Positions 8,596 to 17,823 of a stretch of DNA of 64,000 bases are shown here, one piece after another (positions within the stretch are counted from its first letter, which is position 1; the number at the start of each line of letters is the position of its first letter). A model generated the notes under the pieces. The model had not been told where the DNA came from, searched no databases, and saw nothing but the letters and a program-made list of their open reading frames with translations. The translations under genes were made by a program, and so were the position numbers. This DNA is from Cytophagales bacterium. GTDB taxonomy: Bacteria; Bacteroidota; Bacteroidia; Cytophagales; Cyclobacteriaceae. The stretch is from positions 20,397 to 84,396 of the forward strand of contig JAKSDO010000209.1 of NCBI GenBank assembly GCA_022360055.1, read 5' to 3'.

Positions 8596-10122
8596 ATGAA
8601 AAAGAGCTTTTCTACCTTGCCGTTTTTCCTGGCTGTCTTTTTTATTTCATGCAAAGACAACCGGCCAAATATTCTCTTTATTATGTCGGACGATCATACC
8701 AGCCAGGCATGGGGGATTTATGGAGGCCCTTTGAAAGATTATGTACAGGCGCCGAATATTTCCCGGTTATCCGAAGAAGGTTGTACGCTCAGCAACGTTT
8801 TCTGTACCAATTCGATTTGTACACCCAGCCGGGCTTCCATCCTCACGGGAAGATACAGCCATCAGAATGGAGTGTATACACTGACCGAAGCCCTGGAGCC
8901 CGACAGTATGAATGTTGCGAAATCATTGAGAAAACACGGTTATCAAACCGCTGTCATCGGTAAATGGCACCTTAAGAAAAGACCATCGGGTTTCGACTAC
9001 TATAACGTATTGCCCGGTCAGGGCAGGTATCGCGATCCTATCCTGAAGGATTCGACCAACTGGGATAAAGGGGGTAAAGTATACGAGGGATTTTCTTCCG
9101 ATGTAATCGGCGATCAATCGGTCAAATGGTTGGAAAGCCGTGATAAGAAAAAGCCATTCGTGCTGATGATGCACTTCAAAGCTACCCACGAACCATTTGG
9201 TTACCCCGACCGGAAAAAATATTTGTATGAGGATGTGGAGATGCCTGAGCCGGCGAACTTACTCGATTTCGGGCAGGAAGGATCGGGAAGGTCATTTAGC
9301 GGGCAGATTCTGGAGATCCTGGGAAATCGCTGGGTAGATGCTACCAAAAATGGTTCCGGGAGCTATCCGGGTTTGCCTTTTGATCTGGAAGGATTGGATA
9401 GCATTCGCGCGCGGAAAAAGATTTACCAGAAGTTTGTCAAAGATTTTTTGCGAAGCGGATCCGCTGTCGACGACAATATTGGAAAGATGCTGAACTATCT
9501 GGATGCCCGTGGGCTAGCTGAAAATACAGTTGTAATTTACACGGCAGATCAGGGATACTTCCTGGGCGAGCACGGATTTTTCGACAAGCGAATGTTTTAT
9601 GAAGAAGCGCTTCGAATGCCTTTTGTGATTCGATATCCTAAAGAAATCCGGCCAAATTCAAGTAACGGGGACCTCATTCTGAACATCGACTTCCCCGCTC
9701 TGTTTTTGGATTATGCGCAAATAGATGATCCTTATTTTCATATCGGCAGAAGTTTTAGGGAAAATTTGAGCGGAAATACTTCGGAGAACTGGCGAAAATC
9801 GATGTATTATCGGTATTGGCTGCACCAAACCAACCGCCCCGCCCATTTTGGCATTCGGGATGACCGGTACAAACTTATTTTCTTTTATGGTCAGCATTTG
9901 GACATGCCTGGCGCACACCGGCAAAATACGGTTCCTGCCTGGGAGTTTTATGATTTACAGGAAGATCCTGATGAAAACAAAAATGCGTATACAGATCCAA
10001 AATACAGCGAAGTTATTTCGAAAATGAAAGAAGCGTTGATTGTTTACAGACAGGAGGTCGGCGATTCCGATGACCGCTTTGTCGAGATGGAATCGATATT
10101 ACAGGAAAACGGTTTTAAATAA
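8596..10122 (+). CDS. Sulfatase (formylglycine-dependent), lipoprotein
   Basis: A family S1 arylsulfatase-type enzyme of 508 residues that removes sulfate esters, probably from a glycan. The ATG at 8596 gives a lipoprotein signal (KKSFSTLPFFLAVFFISC, Cys 19), so I prefer it to the TTG at 8581. The modification motif CTPSRASILTGR holds the Cys (residue 75) that is converted to formylglycine; metal ligands are visible as MSDDHT (residues 30-35) and in TADQGYFLGEHGFFDKR. The C-terminus has the YDLQEDPDENKN signature of the family. No maturase (FGE or anSME) gene is in the window. The SASA esterase downstream suggests work on decorated polysaccharide. Confidence 0.93.
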   Translation: MKKSFSTLPFFLAVFFISCKDNRPNILFIMSDDHTSQAWGIYGGPLKDYVQAPNISRLSEEGCTLSNVFCTNSICTPSRASILTGRYSHQNGVYTLTEALEPDSMNVAKSLRKHGYQTAVIGKWHLKKRPSGFDYYNVLPGQGRYRDPILKDSTNWDKGGKVYEGFSSDVIGDQSVKWLESRDKKKPFVLMMHFKATHEPFGYPDRKKYLYEDVEMPEPANLLDFGQEGSGRSFSGQILEILGNRWVDATKNGSGSYPGLPFDLEGLDSIRARKKIYQKFVKDFLRSGSAVDDNIGKMLNYLDARGLAENTVVIYTADQGYFLGEHGFFDKRMFYEEALRMPFVIRYPKEIRPNSSNGDLILNIDFPALFLDYAQIDDPYFHIGRSFRENLSGNTSENWRKSMYYRYWLHQTNRPAHFGIRDDRYKLIFFYGQHLDMPGAHRQNTVPAWEFYDLQEDPDENKNAYTDPKYSEVISKMKEALIVYRQEVGDSDDRFVEMESILQENGFK

Positions 10123-10193
10123 GAGATTTTTTCAGTTTGGAAGTGATAATTTAAAAATTGAGGTCTTCTGTCGACCTGTCGCAAAGCGGATTC

Positions 10194-10478
10194 ATGGATT
10201 TTACAATCGAATTTAACTCGGGAGGTAATCATGGCCATCAGTTGAAGGATGCCCTGGGCGGACTTACCGCAGGATGTCTTTTTGATCTGAAGTATGTGCA
10301 TACGCCGCATAAATATTTGGATTATTTTGGCATCGGATATCAGACGCCGATTCTGAAAGTATGGTCGCGCAGATTAAAATACAGACGCATCAAAAGGATG
10401 AGAGGTCCATTTTGGGAGGAAGCGATCTATCACATATCTCTTTTCAGGGACGCGAGCAGGCATCTGAATGGTATTTGA
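10194..10478 (+). pseudogene. Remnant of a glycosyltransferase-like gene
   Basis: The 94-residue translation MDFTIEFNSGGNHGHQLKDA...YVHTPHKYLDYFGIGY resembles the N-terminus of glycosyltransferase-like proteins that begin with a Gly-rich GNGHRF-type motif and continue YVHTP..WD.FLG. The expected proteins are several times longer; here the frame stops at 10478 and none of the frames behind it continues the homology. I therefore call it a truncated remnant. Assignment to the family rests on motif memory only. Confidence 0.35.
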
Positions 10479-10598
10479 GCGACATCGGTTAGCAAGCAGT
10501 GGTTATGGATACCGGCCGGATAAAATGTGTCGGTTGATCATTGGGTATTTCGTACTTCAGTTCCTAACTTGCGAATACGTACAATATTTTGCCCGATC

Positions 10599-11423
10599 AT
10601 GAAAAGATTGTTTTTGATTCTGCTTGCAGGATTTTTTGTAACTTCCTGTGCCTCGCTCCGACATCGGCGGGAACAACGAGCGGTTCAACAAGCTAAAGAG
10701 AAATTCCATGTTTATCTATTGATGGGGCAATCGAACATGGCCGGCCGAGGTCGAGTTGAACCGCAAGATACAATTACACATCCTCATGTATTTGTACTGA
10801 ACAATGATGCTGCCTGGGTGCGGGCAAAAGATCCGCTGCACGCTGACAAACCAAAGGTCGCAGGTGTTGGATTGGGTTTGACTTTTGGCAAATTCATGGC
10901 CGAGCATGACAAAGGCATCACGGTTGGATTGATACCATGTGCGAAAGGGGGGTCATCGATTGATCAATGGATTATGGGGGGATACCATGAACAGACAAAA
11001 AGCTATCCCTATGATGAAGCCATTTACAAAGCCAAACTCGGCATGGAAAAGGGTGTGATTAAAGGAGTGCTTTGGCACCAGGGCGAGTCGGATTGCAAAT
11101 CGGTCGACGGCATTAAAGCTTACAGGCAAAAATTTTCCGACCTGGTAGAGCGCATTGAGAATGACCTGGGCCTGGCCGATCTGCCATTCGTAATAGGAGA
11201 GCTCGGATATTTTTTCTACGATAAGCGGCCGCATGCCAAAGAAATGAATCGACTGTTTGAAAAGATGGCGAATGAAAACGATCGCATTGGATTGGTAAAA
11301 GCTCAGGGATTGACAGATAAAGGAGATGGGACTCATTTTGACTCCGGATCGTACCGATTACTTGGAAGGAGATATGCGGAACGAATGGTCGAGCTTCAAA
11401 AAAGTCGCAAGGCGGAAAACTAG
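10599..11423 (+). CDS. SASA/CE6-type carbohydrate esterase, lipoprotein
   Basis: A 274-residue SGNH-fold esterase of the sialate O-acetylesterase / acetylxylan esterase (SASA) family that removes acetyl groups from glycans. The ATG at 10599 gives a lipoprotein signal MKRLFLILLAGFFVTSC (Cys 17); the longer upstream frame is not likely to be translated. Block I is GQSNMAGRG with nucleophile Ser 45; LWHQGESD is block III; the C-terminal DGTHFDSGSYRLLGRRYAE carries the Asp/His pair. It lies downstream of the sulfatase, consistent with periplasmic or surface polysaccharide processing. Confidence 0.9.
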   Translation: MKRLFLILLAGFFVTSCASLRHRREQRAVQQAKEKFHVYLLMGQSNMAGRGRVEPQDTITHPHVFVLNNDAAWVRAKDPLHADKPKVAGVGLGLTFGKFMAEHDKGITVGLIPCAKGGSSIDQWIMGGYHEQTKSYPYDEAIYKAKLGMEKGVIKGVLWHQGESDCKSVDGIKAYRQKFSDLVERIENDLGLADLPFVIGELGYFFYDKRPHAKEMNRLFEKMANENDRIGLVKAQGLTDKGDGTHFDSGSYRLLGRRYAERMVELQKSRKAEN

Positions 11424-11524
11424 CCCCACAAGCGCAAAGCATCATGCCCCGGATTCGGGAAAGAATTAATATCCGTGAAGTCTCGAACAGAACCGATGAA
11501 GAGGTCCTTTGAGAAATAATTGAT

Positions 11525-12076
11525 CTATTCTTTTACTTCCACGATCATTTCAATTTCGCAGGCAATATTTGTCGGAAGAGATGCCATACCCACTGCCGCT
11601 CTCGCATGTTTTCCGCGTTCGCCAAATACTTCTACCATCAGATCCGAAAATCCATTGATCACCGAAGGATGCTCCGTAAATGCCGGATCGGCATTTACCA
11701 TGCCCAATACCTTCACAATTCTAACGACGTTATTCAGGTCTCCGATTTCAGCCTTAAGCGCCGATAACTGTTGAATTGCAGTTAGCCGGGCAGCTTCATA
11801 GCCTTGCTCAATGCTGAGGTCCGAACCTACTTTTCCGGTAATATATGCGCCATCAGATTTTTTGGGGCCTTTGCCAGCCATAAACACGAGTTTACCGGCT
11901 TTTACTGCATTTACATAATTGGCGACCGGCTTGCTGGGCTCTTGCAAGGAGATCCCGAGCTCTTTTATTTTCCCTTCCACATCATAGTCGTAGAGTGTAA
12001 TGTCCCCGGACAAATTCTGATTATTGTTTGCGCATGAAACGGCAAAAAATGCAAGGATGAGAGCTGGTTTTTTCAT
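11525..12076 (-). CDS. RidA/YjgF-family protein with lipoprotein signal
   Basis: A 183-residue protein of the RidA (reactive imine/enamine deaminase) superfamily: VNAVKAGKLVFMAGKGP, YEAARLTAIQQLSALKAEIGDLNNVVRIVKV and the C-terminal ARAAVGMASLPTNIACEIEMIVEV containing the Arg and Glu positions of the family. Unusually it starts with a lipoprotein signal (MKKPALILAFFAVSC, Cys 15) followed by Asn-rich linker, so it should be an envelope lipoprotein rather than cytosolic. The domain is closest in style to YjgH/TdcF-like subgroups with longer N-termini. Convergent with the SASA esterase; no operon partner. Confidence 0.88.
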   Translation of the reverse strand: MKKPALILAFFAVSCANNNQNLSGDITLYDYDVEGKIKELGISLQEPSKPVANYVNAVKAGKLVFMAGKGPKKSDGAYITGKVGSDLSIEQGYEAARLTAIQQLSALKAEIGDLNNVVRIVKVLGMVNADPAFTEHPSVINGFSDLMVEVFGERGKHARAAVGMASLPTNIACEIEMIVEVKE

Positions 12077-12258
12077 TGGTAAAGTAATTTATTTCATAAA
12101 ACATTGGTTCCGTTAAAAAATGAGTATGGCGCTAACCTCGAAGAAAATTTGCAAATCATAAAATCTTTTAACATGCATAAAACAATAATTTACCATAAAT
12201 CATGATTGGGTAAAAAATCGAAAAACACTCGATTTGTAAAGATCATAAACCACGCCTT

Positions 12259-13494
12259 TCATTTTGCCAGGTTTTCGAGATAATCGACGTGAGGTTTCCC
12301 GCCATAAGAATTTTTCGAATGCGTTGACCAGATTTTAAAATAGGCATCCAGATCACCGTCACCATCAGCATCCCCGAATTTTACATCATGGCCGCCGAAG
12401 TTTTTATCTACTACGATGTGTTCTTTAAACGAGCGGCCTTTCCCATCTTGATTTTCCCAGATATACGCCCGGCTTGTTGCTCCGACAGGTAAGAGGTTTG
12501 GATCTTCCTGATCCATGGTGAAGATGTCCGAATCCCCGTCCAGATCAAAATCAGCCACCCATAATGAGTGGAATGAGCCTCTTCTTCCCGGGGCTGTCAA
12601 AGGAAGCAGATGAACTTTAAAGCGAGGGGTGGATTTGCCGTTGTTTTCCAGCCAGGCCCCCCGGGAGTCTACCTGATCTCCGCCAACCATTACGATATCG
12701 TTGTCGCCATCCTTATCCATATCCAGAATCCAGCTCCTGCCCGAAAGTCCCCAGTAGCCGGAGCTGCCGAAAGGAAGGAATTGCCTGGACCAGGAAAGGC
12801 CTTTGCCTTCGTTGCGATACCATCTGCCGACCAATACAACATCGCTGTCTCCGTCACCGTCGAGATCGCCAATACCATGGGGAAAGCATCCCCCGTGAAT
12901 ATCAGCCCTGTCGTCCAAAACCTCCATTGTGATCGTATGTCTGTTCCATGTTTTAGTCTCAACTGCGTTTACAGGGATTTCATACCAGAAACAGCCCTCC
13001 CGGTCTCCAAGTACCACAAGATCTTTTTTATGGTCTCCGTTTATATCGTAAAGTACAAGGTCATGGATTTCCTGTTCAATTGCCGTATCGTATTGATATG
13101 CGGTGAATGGGACGTTTGCAGGATTTTGAGAATTTCTCCACCAGTAACCTCCGGCGATAATATCCTGCCAGCCATCCTGATCGACATCGTAGGCCGCCCC
13201 GCCAAGTTGCGCAGTGGTTATCGACCCGATCTTGTGCCTTTCCCAGGAATTGTTTCCGAGATATTCAAATAAAAAGACCGGGCCTTTTGTTCTGGATAAT
13301 GCAAAATCCAAATCGCCGTCGTTGTCAAAATCTGCCATTGCCGGGGTCCCGAATCGGCTGTGGGACTCGTTCGGAAGATCCGTCGAAACCGTATGATGCC
13401 GAAACCATTCCTCATTTTTACTTTGCGAACAGGCTAAACAAAGAATAAGACCCGCACTATAATACGTAACACTTTTCAAACAATTGTGATGCAT
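12259..13494 (-). CDS. FG-GAP/VCBS repeat lipoprotein (seven-bladed propeller)
   Basis: A 411-residue lipoprotein. The ATG at 13494 gives MHHNCLKSVTYYSAGLILCLAC; the reading frame continues upstream without a better start. Seven FG-GAP/VCBS calcium-loop motifs can be read in order: DFDNDGDLD, DVDQDGWQD, DINGDHKKD, DLDGDGDSD, DMDKDGDND, DFDLDGDSD and DADGDGDLD, which fits one complete seven-bladed beta-propeller. Such proteins bind Ca2+ and are usually surface adhesins or carbohydrate-associated proteins; no catalytic motif is seen. Confidence 0.88.
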   Translation of the reverse strand: MHHNCLKSVTYYSAGLILCLACSQSKNEEWFRHHTVSTDLPNESHSRFGTPAMADFDNDGDLDFALSRTKGPVFLFEYLGNNSWERHKIGSITTAQLGGAAYDVDQDGWQDIIAGGYWWRNSQNPANVPFTAYQYDTAIEQEIHDLVLYDINGDHKKDLVVLGDREGCFWYEIPVNAVETKTWNRHTITMEVLDDRADIHGGCFPHGIGDLDGDGDSDVVLVGRWYRNEGKGLSWSRQFLPFGSSGYWGLSGRSWILDMDKDGDNDIVMVGGDQVDSRGAWLENNGKSTPRFKVHLLPLTAPGRRGSFHSLWVADFDLDGDSDIFTMDQEDPNLLPVGATSRAYIWENQDGKGRSFKEHIVVDKNFGGHDVKFGDADGDGDLDAYFKIWSTHSKNSYGGKPHVDYLENLAK

Positions 13495-13577
13495 GAAAGA
13501 CGTTAGAACTTTGTACAAAGAGAAAAGCAGACATCTCAATCGAAAGAGTATAAAATTTATACGGTTCTTATTATGGG

Positions 13578-14048
<471 letters not shown>

Positions 14049-14053
14049 TTAAA

Positions 14054-15889
14054 TTATGATTCTTGTTTTATACTTAATGATTCCTTTTTGAATGGCTTGT
14101 AAGAGATCCCACCCCCTTTGAAACCGGCATTATTATAAAATTCCACGAAAGTGAGACGAAGCGGATGAACAAAGGATCCCAGTCCGGAAATAAACAGGTT
14201 GAGTCCATGCCCCAGGATCAGGAATATCACGCCAATGATAAATCCGATGATACCTCCTCCCATGATTTGATTTCCGATATTATTGATGACCAGACCCAAT
14301 ATCCCGGACGAGATGCCCAGGGCAAATAAACGGATGTATGATAATGTGTCTCCCAGCAATCCGGTAAAAATAAAATATAATGGGAGCACTCCCGTACCGA
14401 TCCGTTTGAAAATAGGCAAGTGAATATTATTAAATAATAATACCAGAGCGACACCTGCAATCAGTCCGTATTTTGCTACGTCTTGATAAGGCAAGAAAAT
14501 GTCTACCTCCTGGGCAGATCCCAGGAACAATACAACAGTACTCACTATGATAAATAATTTGCCAATTGATGACAGAGATGCCTCAAAAGACTCGTAGATC
14601 CAGGCTCTTAAAGTAGCTGCGACTACACCGACAATTATTTGCACAATTCCCAGTATCAATGCCACATTGAACGCATTGAAAGGACTGTCGCCTGTTTCGG
14701 GAATGAAAACAAATCTTGAGAAAAAGTCAAAAAACGGGATGTCTCTTTGAGTTGTTATCGGTATGCCGAGCATGGTTCCGGATTTGATAATTCCGATAAC
14801 CATGGTAAATAAACCCAGCATAATCCCCAAAGCTGCAATTACTTTGTTGTTTCTTAAAAAAGTGAAGTATCCGACGCCAAATAACAGCACGAAAATAAGC
14901 CCATATCCACTGTCTCCAAGACAGTATGCAAAAAAGATCGGATAGAATACTGCAATCACCGGAGTTAGGTCCAATTCCCGGTAATTTGGCAGTTCAAAAA
15001 TGTTCGTGATGGATTCGAAGATTTTAGGATATCTCCGGTTTTTTAAAATGATCGGTACGTCGTCATTCCCCGCAGGTTCGCTGAGGATATAGGCAATAGA
15101 CTTTTTATCCAGGAATTCCGTGATGTCTTCAAGCCTGTTTTCCGGAATCCAACCCTGGATGTAGTGGATGGTATTTTCTCCGGATTTTTTAAAGCTTGAA
15201 GATGTCTGATGAAAGATGATTTCATCATTTAATTTCATAAGGGCCTGCTGTAGCAGAGGCTCGAGTGATGAAAGTGATCCGAGCGTATTTCCTATTTCTG
15301 CCTTTCTTTCTTCCAGCCTGGCTTTTTCCTCTGCCAATTGTTTCCATGGTTTCTTTGGTAGTGAAACTTTATTAAACGGCAGATCGGCATCCCGATCATG
15401 AAAAGCCACAAAGTGGACGATCCCTCTTTGCTCTGATATGACTGTGATGGCTTGTTTACCAAAGTCAAATTTTTGAAATGCCTTTTTTGATGCGACAAAA
15501 AAAGTCGCATGAATCCCATGTTCACTGAGTTTCTCGATATAGTTTCCTTCAAATTCACCCCAGGGCGATAAAATGTCGAGTTCCTTGCCCAGGGCTTCTA
15601 ACGCATTGTTATTTTGATCCCGTTCATGATCCAGATCCAGGATTTTATCAGCCAACTCAAGAGCGTCCTGGGTGTATTGGGCATCAAGAATCGTATTTTT
15701 ACCGGCGGGTAAAAGTGATTTGGCCTTGAGGAGCTTTTCGCGATCGCTGACCAATTCTTCGATTTTTGATGTCAGCCGTTGCTCATATGTTTCAAAATGA
15801 ACAATCCCCATTAGCTGAAGATCCTGCAGGAATTTTTGCTTTTCGCCACGGTGCAGCAATAGCTGAATTTTTTTCATCCTTGCTTTCAT
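14054..15889 (-). CDS. ntpI: V-type ATP synthase subunit I (a-type stator)
   Basis: The 611-residue subunit I forms the membrane half-channels and links the stator to the head. The N-terminal half is a soluble, coiled-coil-rich region (residues 1-300); the C-terminal half has about seven hydrophobic segments, including YPIFFAYCLGDSGYGLIF and the FTGLLGDTLSYIRLFALG motif, which contains the essential arginine facing the rotor ring. Its start overlaps the stop of subunit D by four bases (ATGA-type), showing translational coupling. Confidence 0.94.
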   Translation of the reverse strand: MKARMKKIQLLLHRGEKQKFLQDLQLMGIVHFETYEQRLTSKIEELVSDREKLLKAKSLLPAGKNTILDAQYTQDALELADKILDLDHERDQNNNALEALGKELDILSPWGEFEGNYIEKLSEHGIHATFFVASKKAFQKFDFGKQAITVISEQRGIVHFVAFHDRDADLPFNKVSLPKKPWKQLAEEKARLEERKAEIGNTLGSLSSLEPLLQQALMKLNDEIIFHQTSSSFKKSGENTIHYIQGWIPENRLEDITEFLDKKSIAYILSEPAGNDDVPIILKNRRYPKIFESITNIFELPNYRELDLTPVIAVFYPIFFAYCLGDSGYGLIFVLLFGVGYFTFLRNNKVIAALGIMLGLFTMVIGIIKSGTMLGIPITTQRDIPFFDFFSRFVFIPETGDSPFNAFNVALILGIVQIIVGVVAATLRAWIYESFEASLSSIGKLFIIVSTVVLFLGSAQEVDIFLPYQDVAKYGLIAGVALVLLFNNIHLPIFKRIGTGVLPLYFIFTGLLGDTLSYIRLFALGISSGILGLVINNIGNQIMGGGIIGFIIGVIFLILGHGLNLFISGLGSFVHPLRLTFVEFYNNAGFKGGGISYKPFKKESLSIKQES

Positions 15890-16485
15890 AGTGCGGCCTC
15901 CTTTTCTGCGTTTCTTTGTTTTACAATTTTTTGTGCAGATTTGGACAGATTTTCAGCATCTTCCAGAAAGCGCTTGATCTTCAGTACTGCTGAACGAAAT
16001 TCCGGTATCTGAACTTTTTCATATAAATTAACCTTTTGGGTAGTCTTCTTTCTGGCGTAGTTAAGAATATCAAATTGCCTCCCTTTGGTTTTAAGCTCCG
16101 TTTTCAAAGATATCCGCTCCTTAAGGATCTGAATCCCGATAGGGACCCACGCGGGTTGATTGATGTAACTGACGGGCGCTACATCGAATTCAAGATGCTC
16201 CAATATGGGTATTTTTACTCCGGCAATATTTTTTAATGAAATATCTGCATTTTTAATGGAAACGATATCGGGAAACTCAACCCACAAGGCTATAAACGAA
16301 TTCATAGATTCGTCATTCTCTTGCAGCTTTTGTTGAATACGTTCAATTTCTGCGGCAATTCTTTTCACCTCGATTCTCAACGCAGTTTCTTTGCTTTTAA
16401 GTGTTGGCAGCGCCTTCTCGCGAATATCCAACTGTTTATTCAATCGTTGTATCTCTGTCTTGTTGTATTGAAACTTAATTGCCAC
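15886..16485 (-). CDS. ntpD: V-type ATP synthase subunit D (central stalk)
   Basis: A 199-residue, almost entirely helical protein with the N-terminal IKFQYNKTEIQRLNKQL and C-terminal RRVNLYEKVQIPEF-like region (here KKTTQKVNLYEKVQIPEF), which is the signature of subunit D, the coiled-coil rotor shaft. It overlaps subunit I by four bases and follows subunit B by 12 bases. No separate subunit F gene, the usual partner of D in the stalk, is present in this operon. Confidence 0.93.
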   Translation of the reverse strand: MAIKFQYNKTEIQRLNKQLDIREKALPTLKSKETALRIEVKRIAAEIERIQQKLQENDESMNSFIALWVEFPDIVSIKNADISLKNIAGVKIPILEHLEFDVAPVSYINQPAWVPIGIQILKERISLKTELKTKGRQFDILNYARKKTTQKVNLYEKVQIPEFRSAVLKIKRFLEDAENLSKSAQKIVKQRNAEKEAAL

Positions 16486-16497
16486 AGCTTTCTTAAT

Positions 16498-17823
16498 CTA
16501 TTCGTCTGATTTCCAGTATTTATCAACAAACTCATCCTTAATGCCCACCTCGTGTTTGGCGAAATGCGTCCGGAATAATTCCCATCCGGTATCAAGCATT
16601 TTATCAATTTTTATATTGATATCGATGGCCAGCAGTTTTTCTGAATAATCCAGTGCAAACTTCAGGCAACGCTTATCATATTCCGTTAAATCAAATCCAT
16701 TCTCTTTTTTTGTTTTTGCATTGACGGCATCGGCATACAGTCTGATCAGAGCATTCATCACCTGAGGATGGTCTTCCCTGGTTTTTTTGCCGATAACGAT
16801 CTGTTTCAGTCGCGATAAACTTCGGAATGGATCAACAATTACTTTTCCGATATCAGGGTCTCTTCGGAGGAATAATTGACCTTCTGTGATATAACCGGTG
16901 TTGTCGGGAATAGCATGGGTGATATCTCCTTCATTGAGGGTGGTTACGGCAATAATGGTGATCGAACCGCCGTGCGGATATTGCACGGCTTTTTCATAAA
17001 TCTTGGCAAGGTCTGAATACAGCGAGCCGGGCATGGAATCTTTGGATGGAATCTGATCCATTTTGTTGGAGACGATGGCCAGGGCATCCGCGTAAAGTGT
17101 CATGTCTGTAAGCAATACCAGGACCTTTTCCTGTTTGTCGTCAGCAAAATACTCAGCGGCTGTGAGCGCCATATCCGGAACAAGCAGTCGCTCAACCGGT
17201 GGATCTTCCGTTGTATTTACAAAAGAAATGATTTTATCGAGAGCGCCTTCATTTGTAAATTTACTTTTGAAAAACAAGTAGTCGTCGTTAGACAATCCCA
17301 TACCTCCCAAAATGATCTTGTCGGCTTCTGCCCGAAGTGCTACCTCTGCCAATACCTGATTGTAAGGCTGGTCCGGATCGGCAAAAAACGGAATTTTCTG
17401 CCCGGTTACCAGGGTGTTGTTAAGGTCTATCCCTGCAATGCCCGTGGCGAGTAATTCCGAGGGTTGTTCTCTTTGTACCGGATTTACCGATGGGCCTCCG
17501 ATCTCCCTTTCTTCTCCTTCGATTTCCGGACCACCGTCAATGGGTACCCCGTAGCTGTTGAAAAACCTGCCCGTAAGAAGATCGCCTACTTTCACAACAG
17601 GAGGCCGCCCCATAAAAATTACTTCAGCGTCCGTTCCAATGCCTTCCATACCCGGGAATACCTGCAATGTCACCTGATCACCAATCATCTTTACGACCTG
17701 GGCAGGTCGATCCTGAACAAGCGCCATTTCATCGTAACCAACACCTTCCGCTCTTAATGCGCAGGTGGCTTTGGTGATTTGCGTCAACTGGGTATATACT
17801 TTCTGAAATGCCTTGGTTTTCAA
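16498..17823 (-). CDS. ntpB: V-type ATP synthase subunit B (non-catalytic head)
   Basis: A 441-residue B subunit. It has the beta-barrel N-terminus (TKATCALRAEGVGYDEMALV), the GREIGGPSVNPV-like region and the conserved SDLAKIYEKAV... tail, but no Walker A motif, as expected for the non-catalytic subunit. It overlaps the end of subunit A by four bases and is 12 bases from D. Typical family length is 430-470 residues. Confidence 0.96.
   Translation of the reverse strand: MKTKAFQKVYTQLTQITKATCALRAEGVGYDEMALVQDRPAQVVKMIGDQVTLQVFPGMEGIGTDAEVIFMGRPPVVKVGDLLTGRFFNSYGVPIDGGPEIEGEEREIGGPSVNPVQREQPSELLATGIAGIDLNNTLVTGQKIPFFADPDQPYNQVLAEVALRAEADKIILGGMGLSNDDYLFFKSKFTNEGALDKIISFVNTTEDPPVERLLVPDMALTAAEYFADDKQEKVLVLLTDMTLYADALAIVSNKMDQIPSKDSMPGSLYSDLAKIYEKAVQYPHGGSITIIAVTTLNEGDITHAIPDNTGYITEGQLFLRRDPDIGKVIVDPFRSLSRLKQIVIGKKTREDHPQVMNALIRLYADAVNAKTKKENGFDLTEYDKRCLKFALDYSEKLLAIDINIKIDKMLDTGWELFRTHFAKHEVGIKDEFVDKYWKSDE

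Noticed and set aside
12610..13272. 220-residue plus-strand frame opposite the FG-GAP gene
   Set aside because: No recognisable domain; the minus-strand frame has seven intact calcium-loop repeats.
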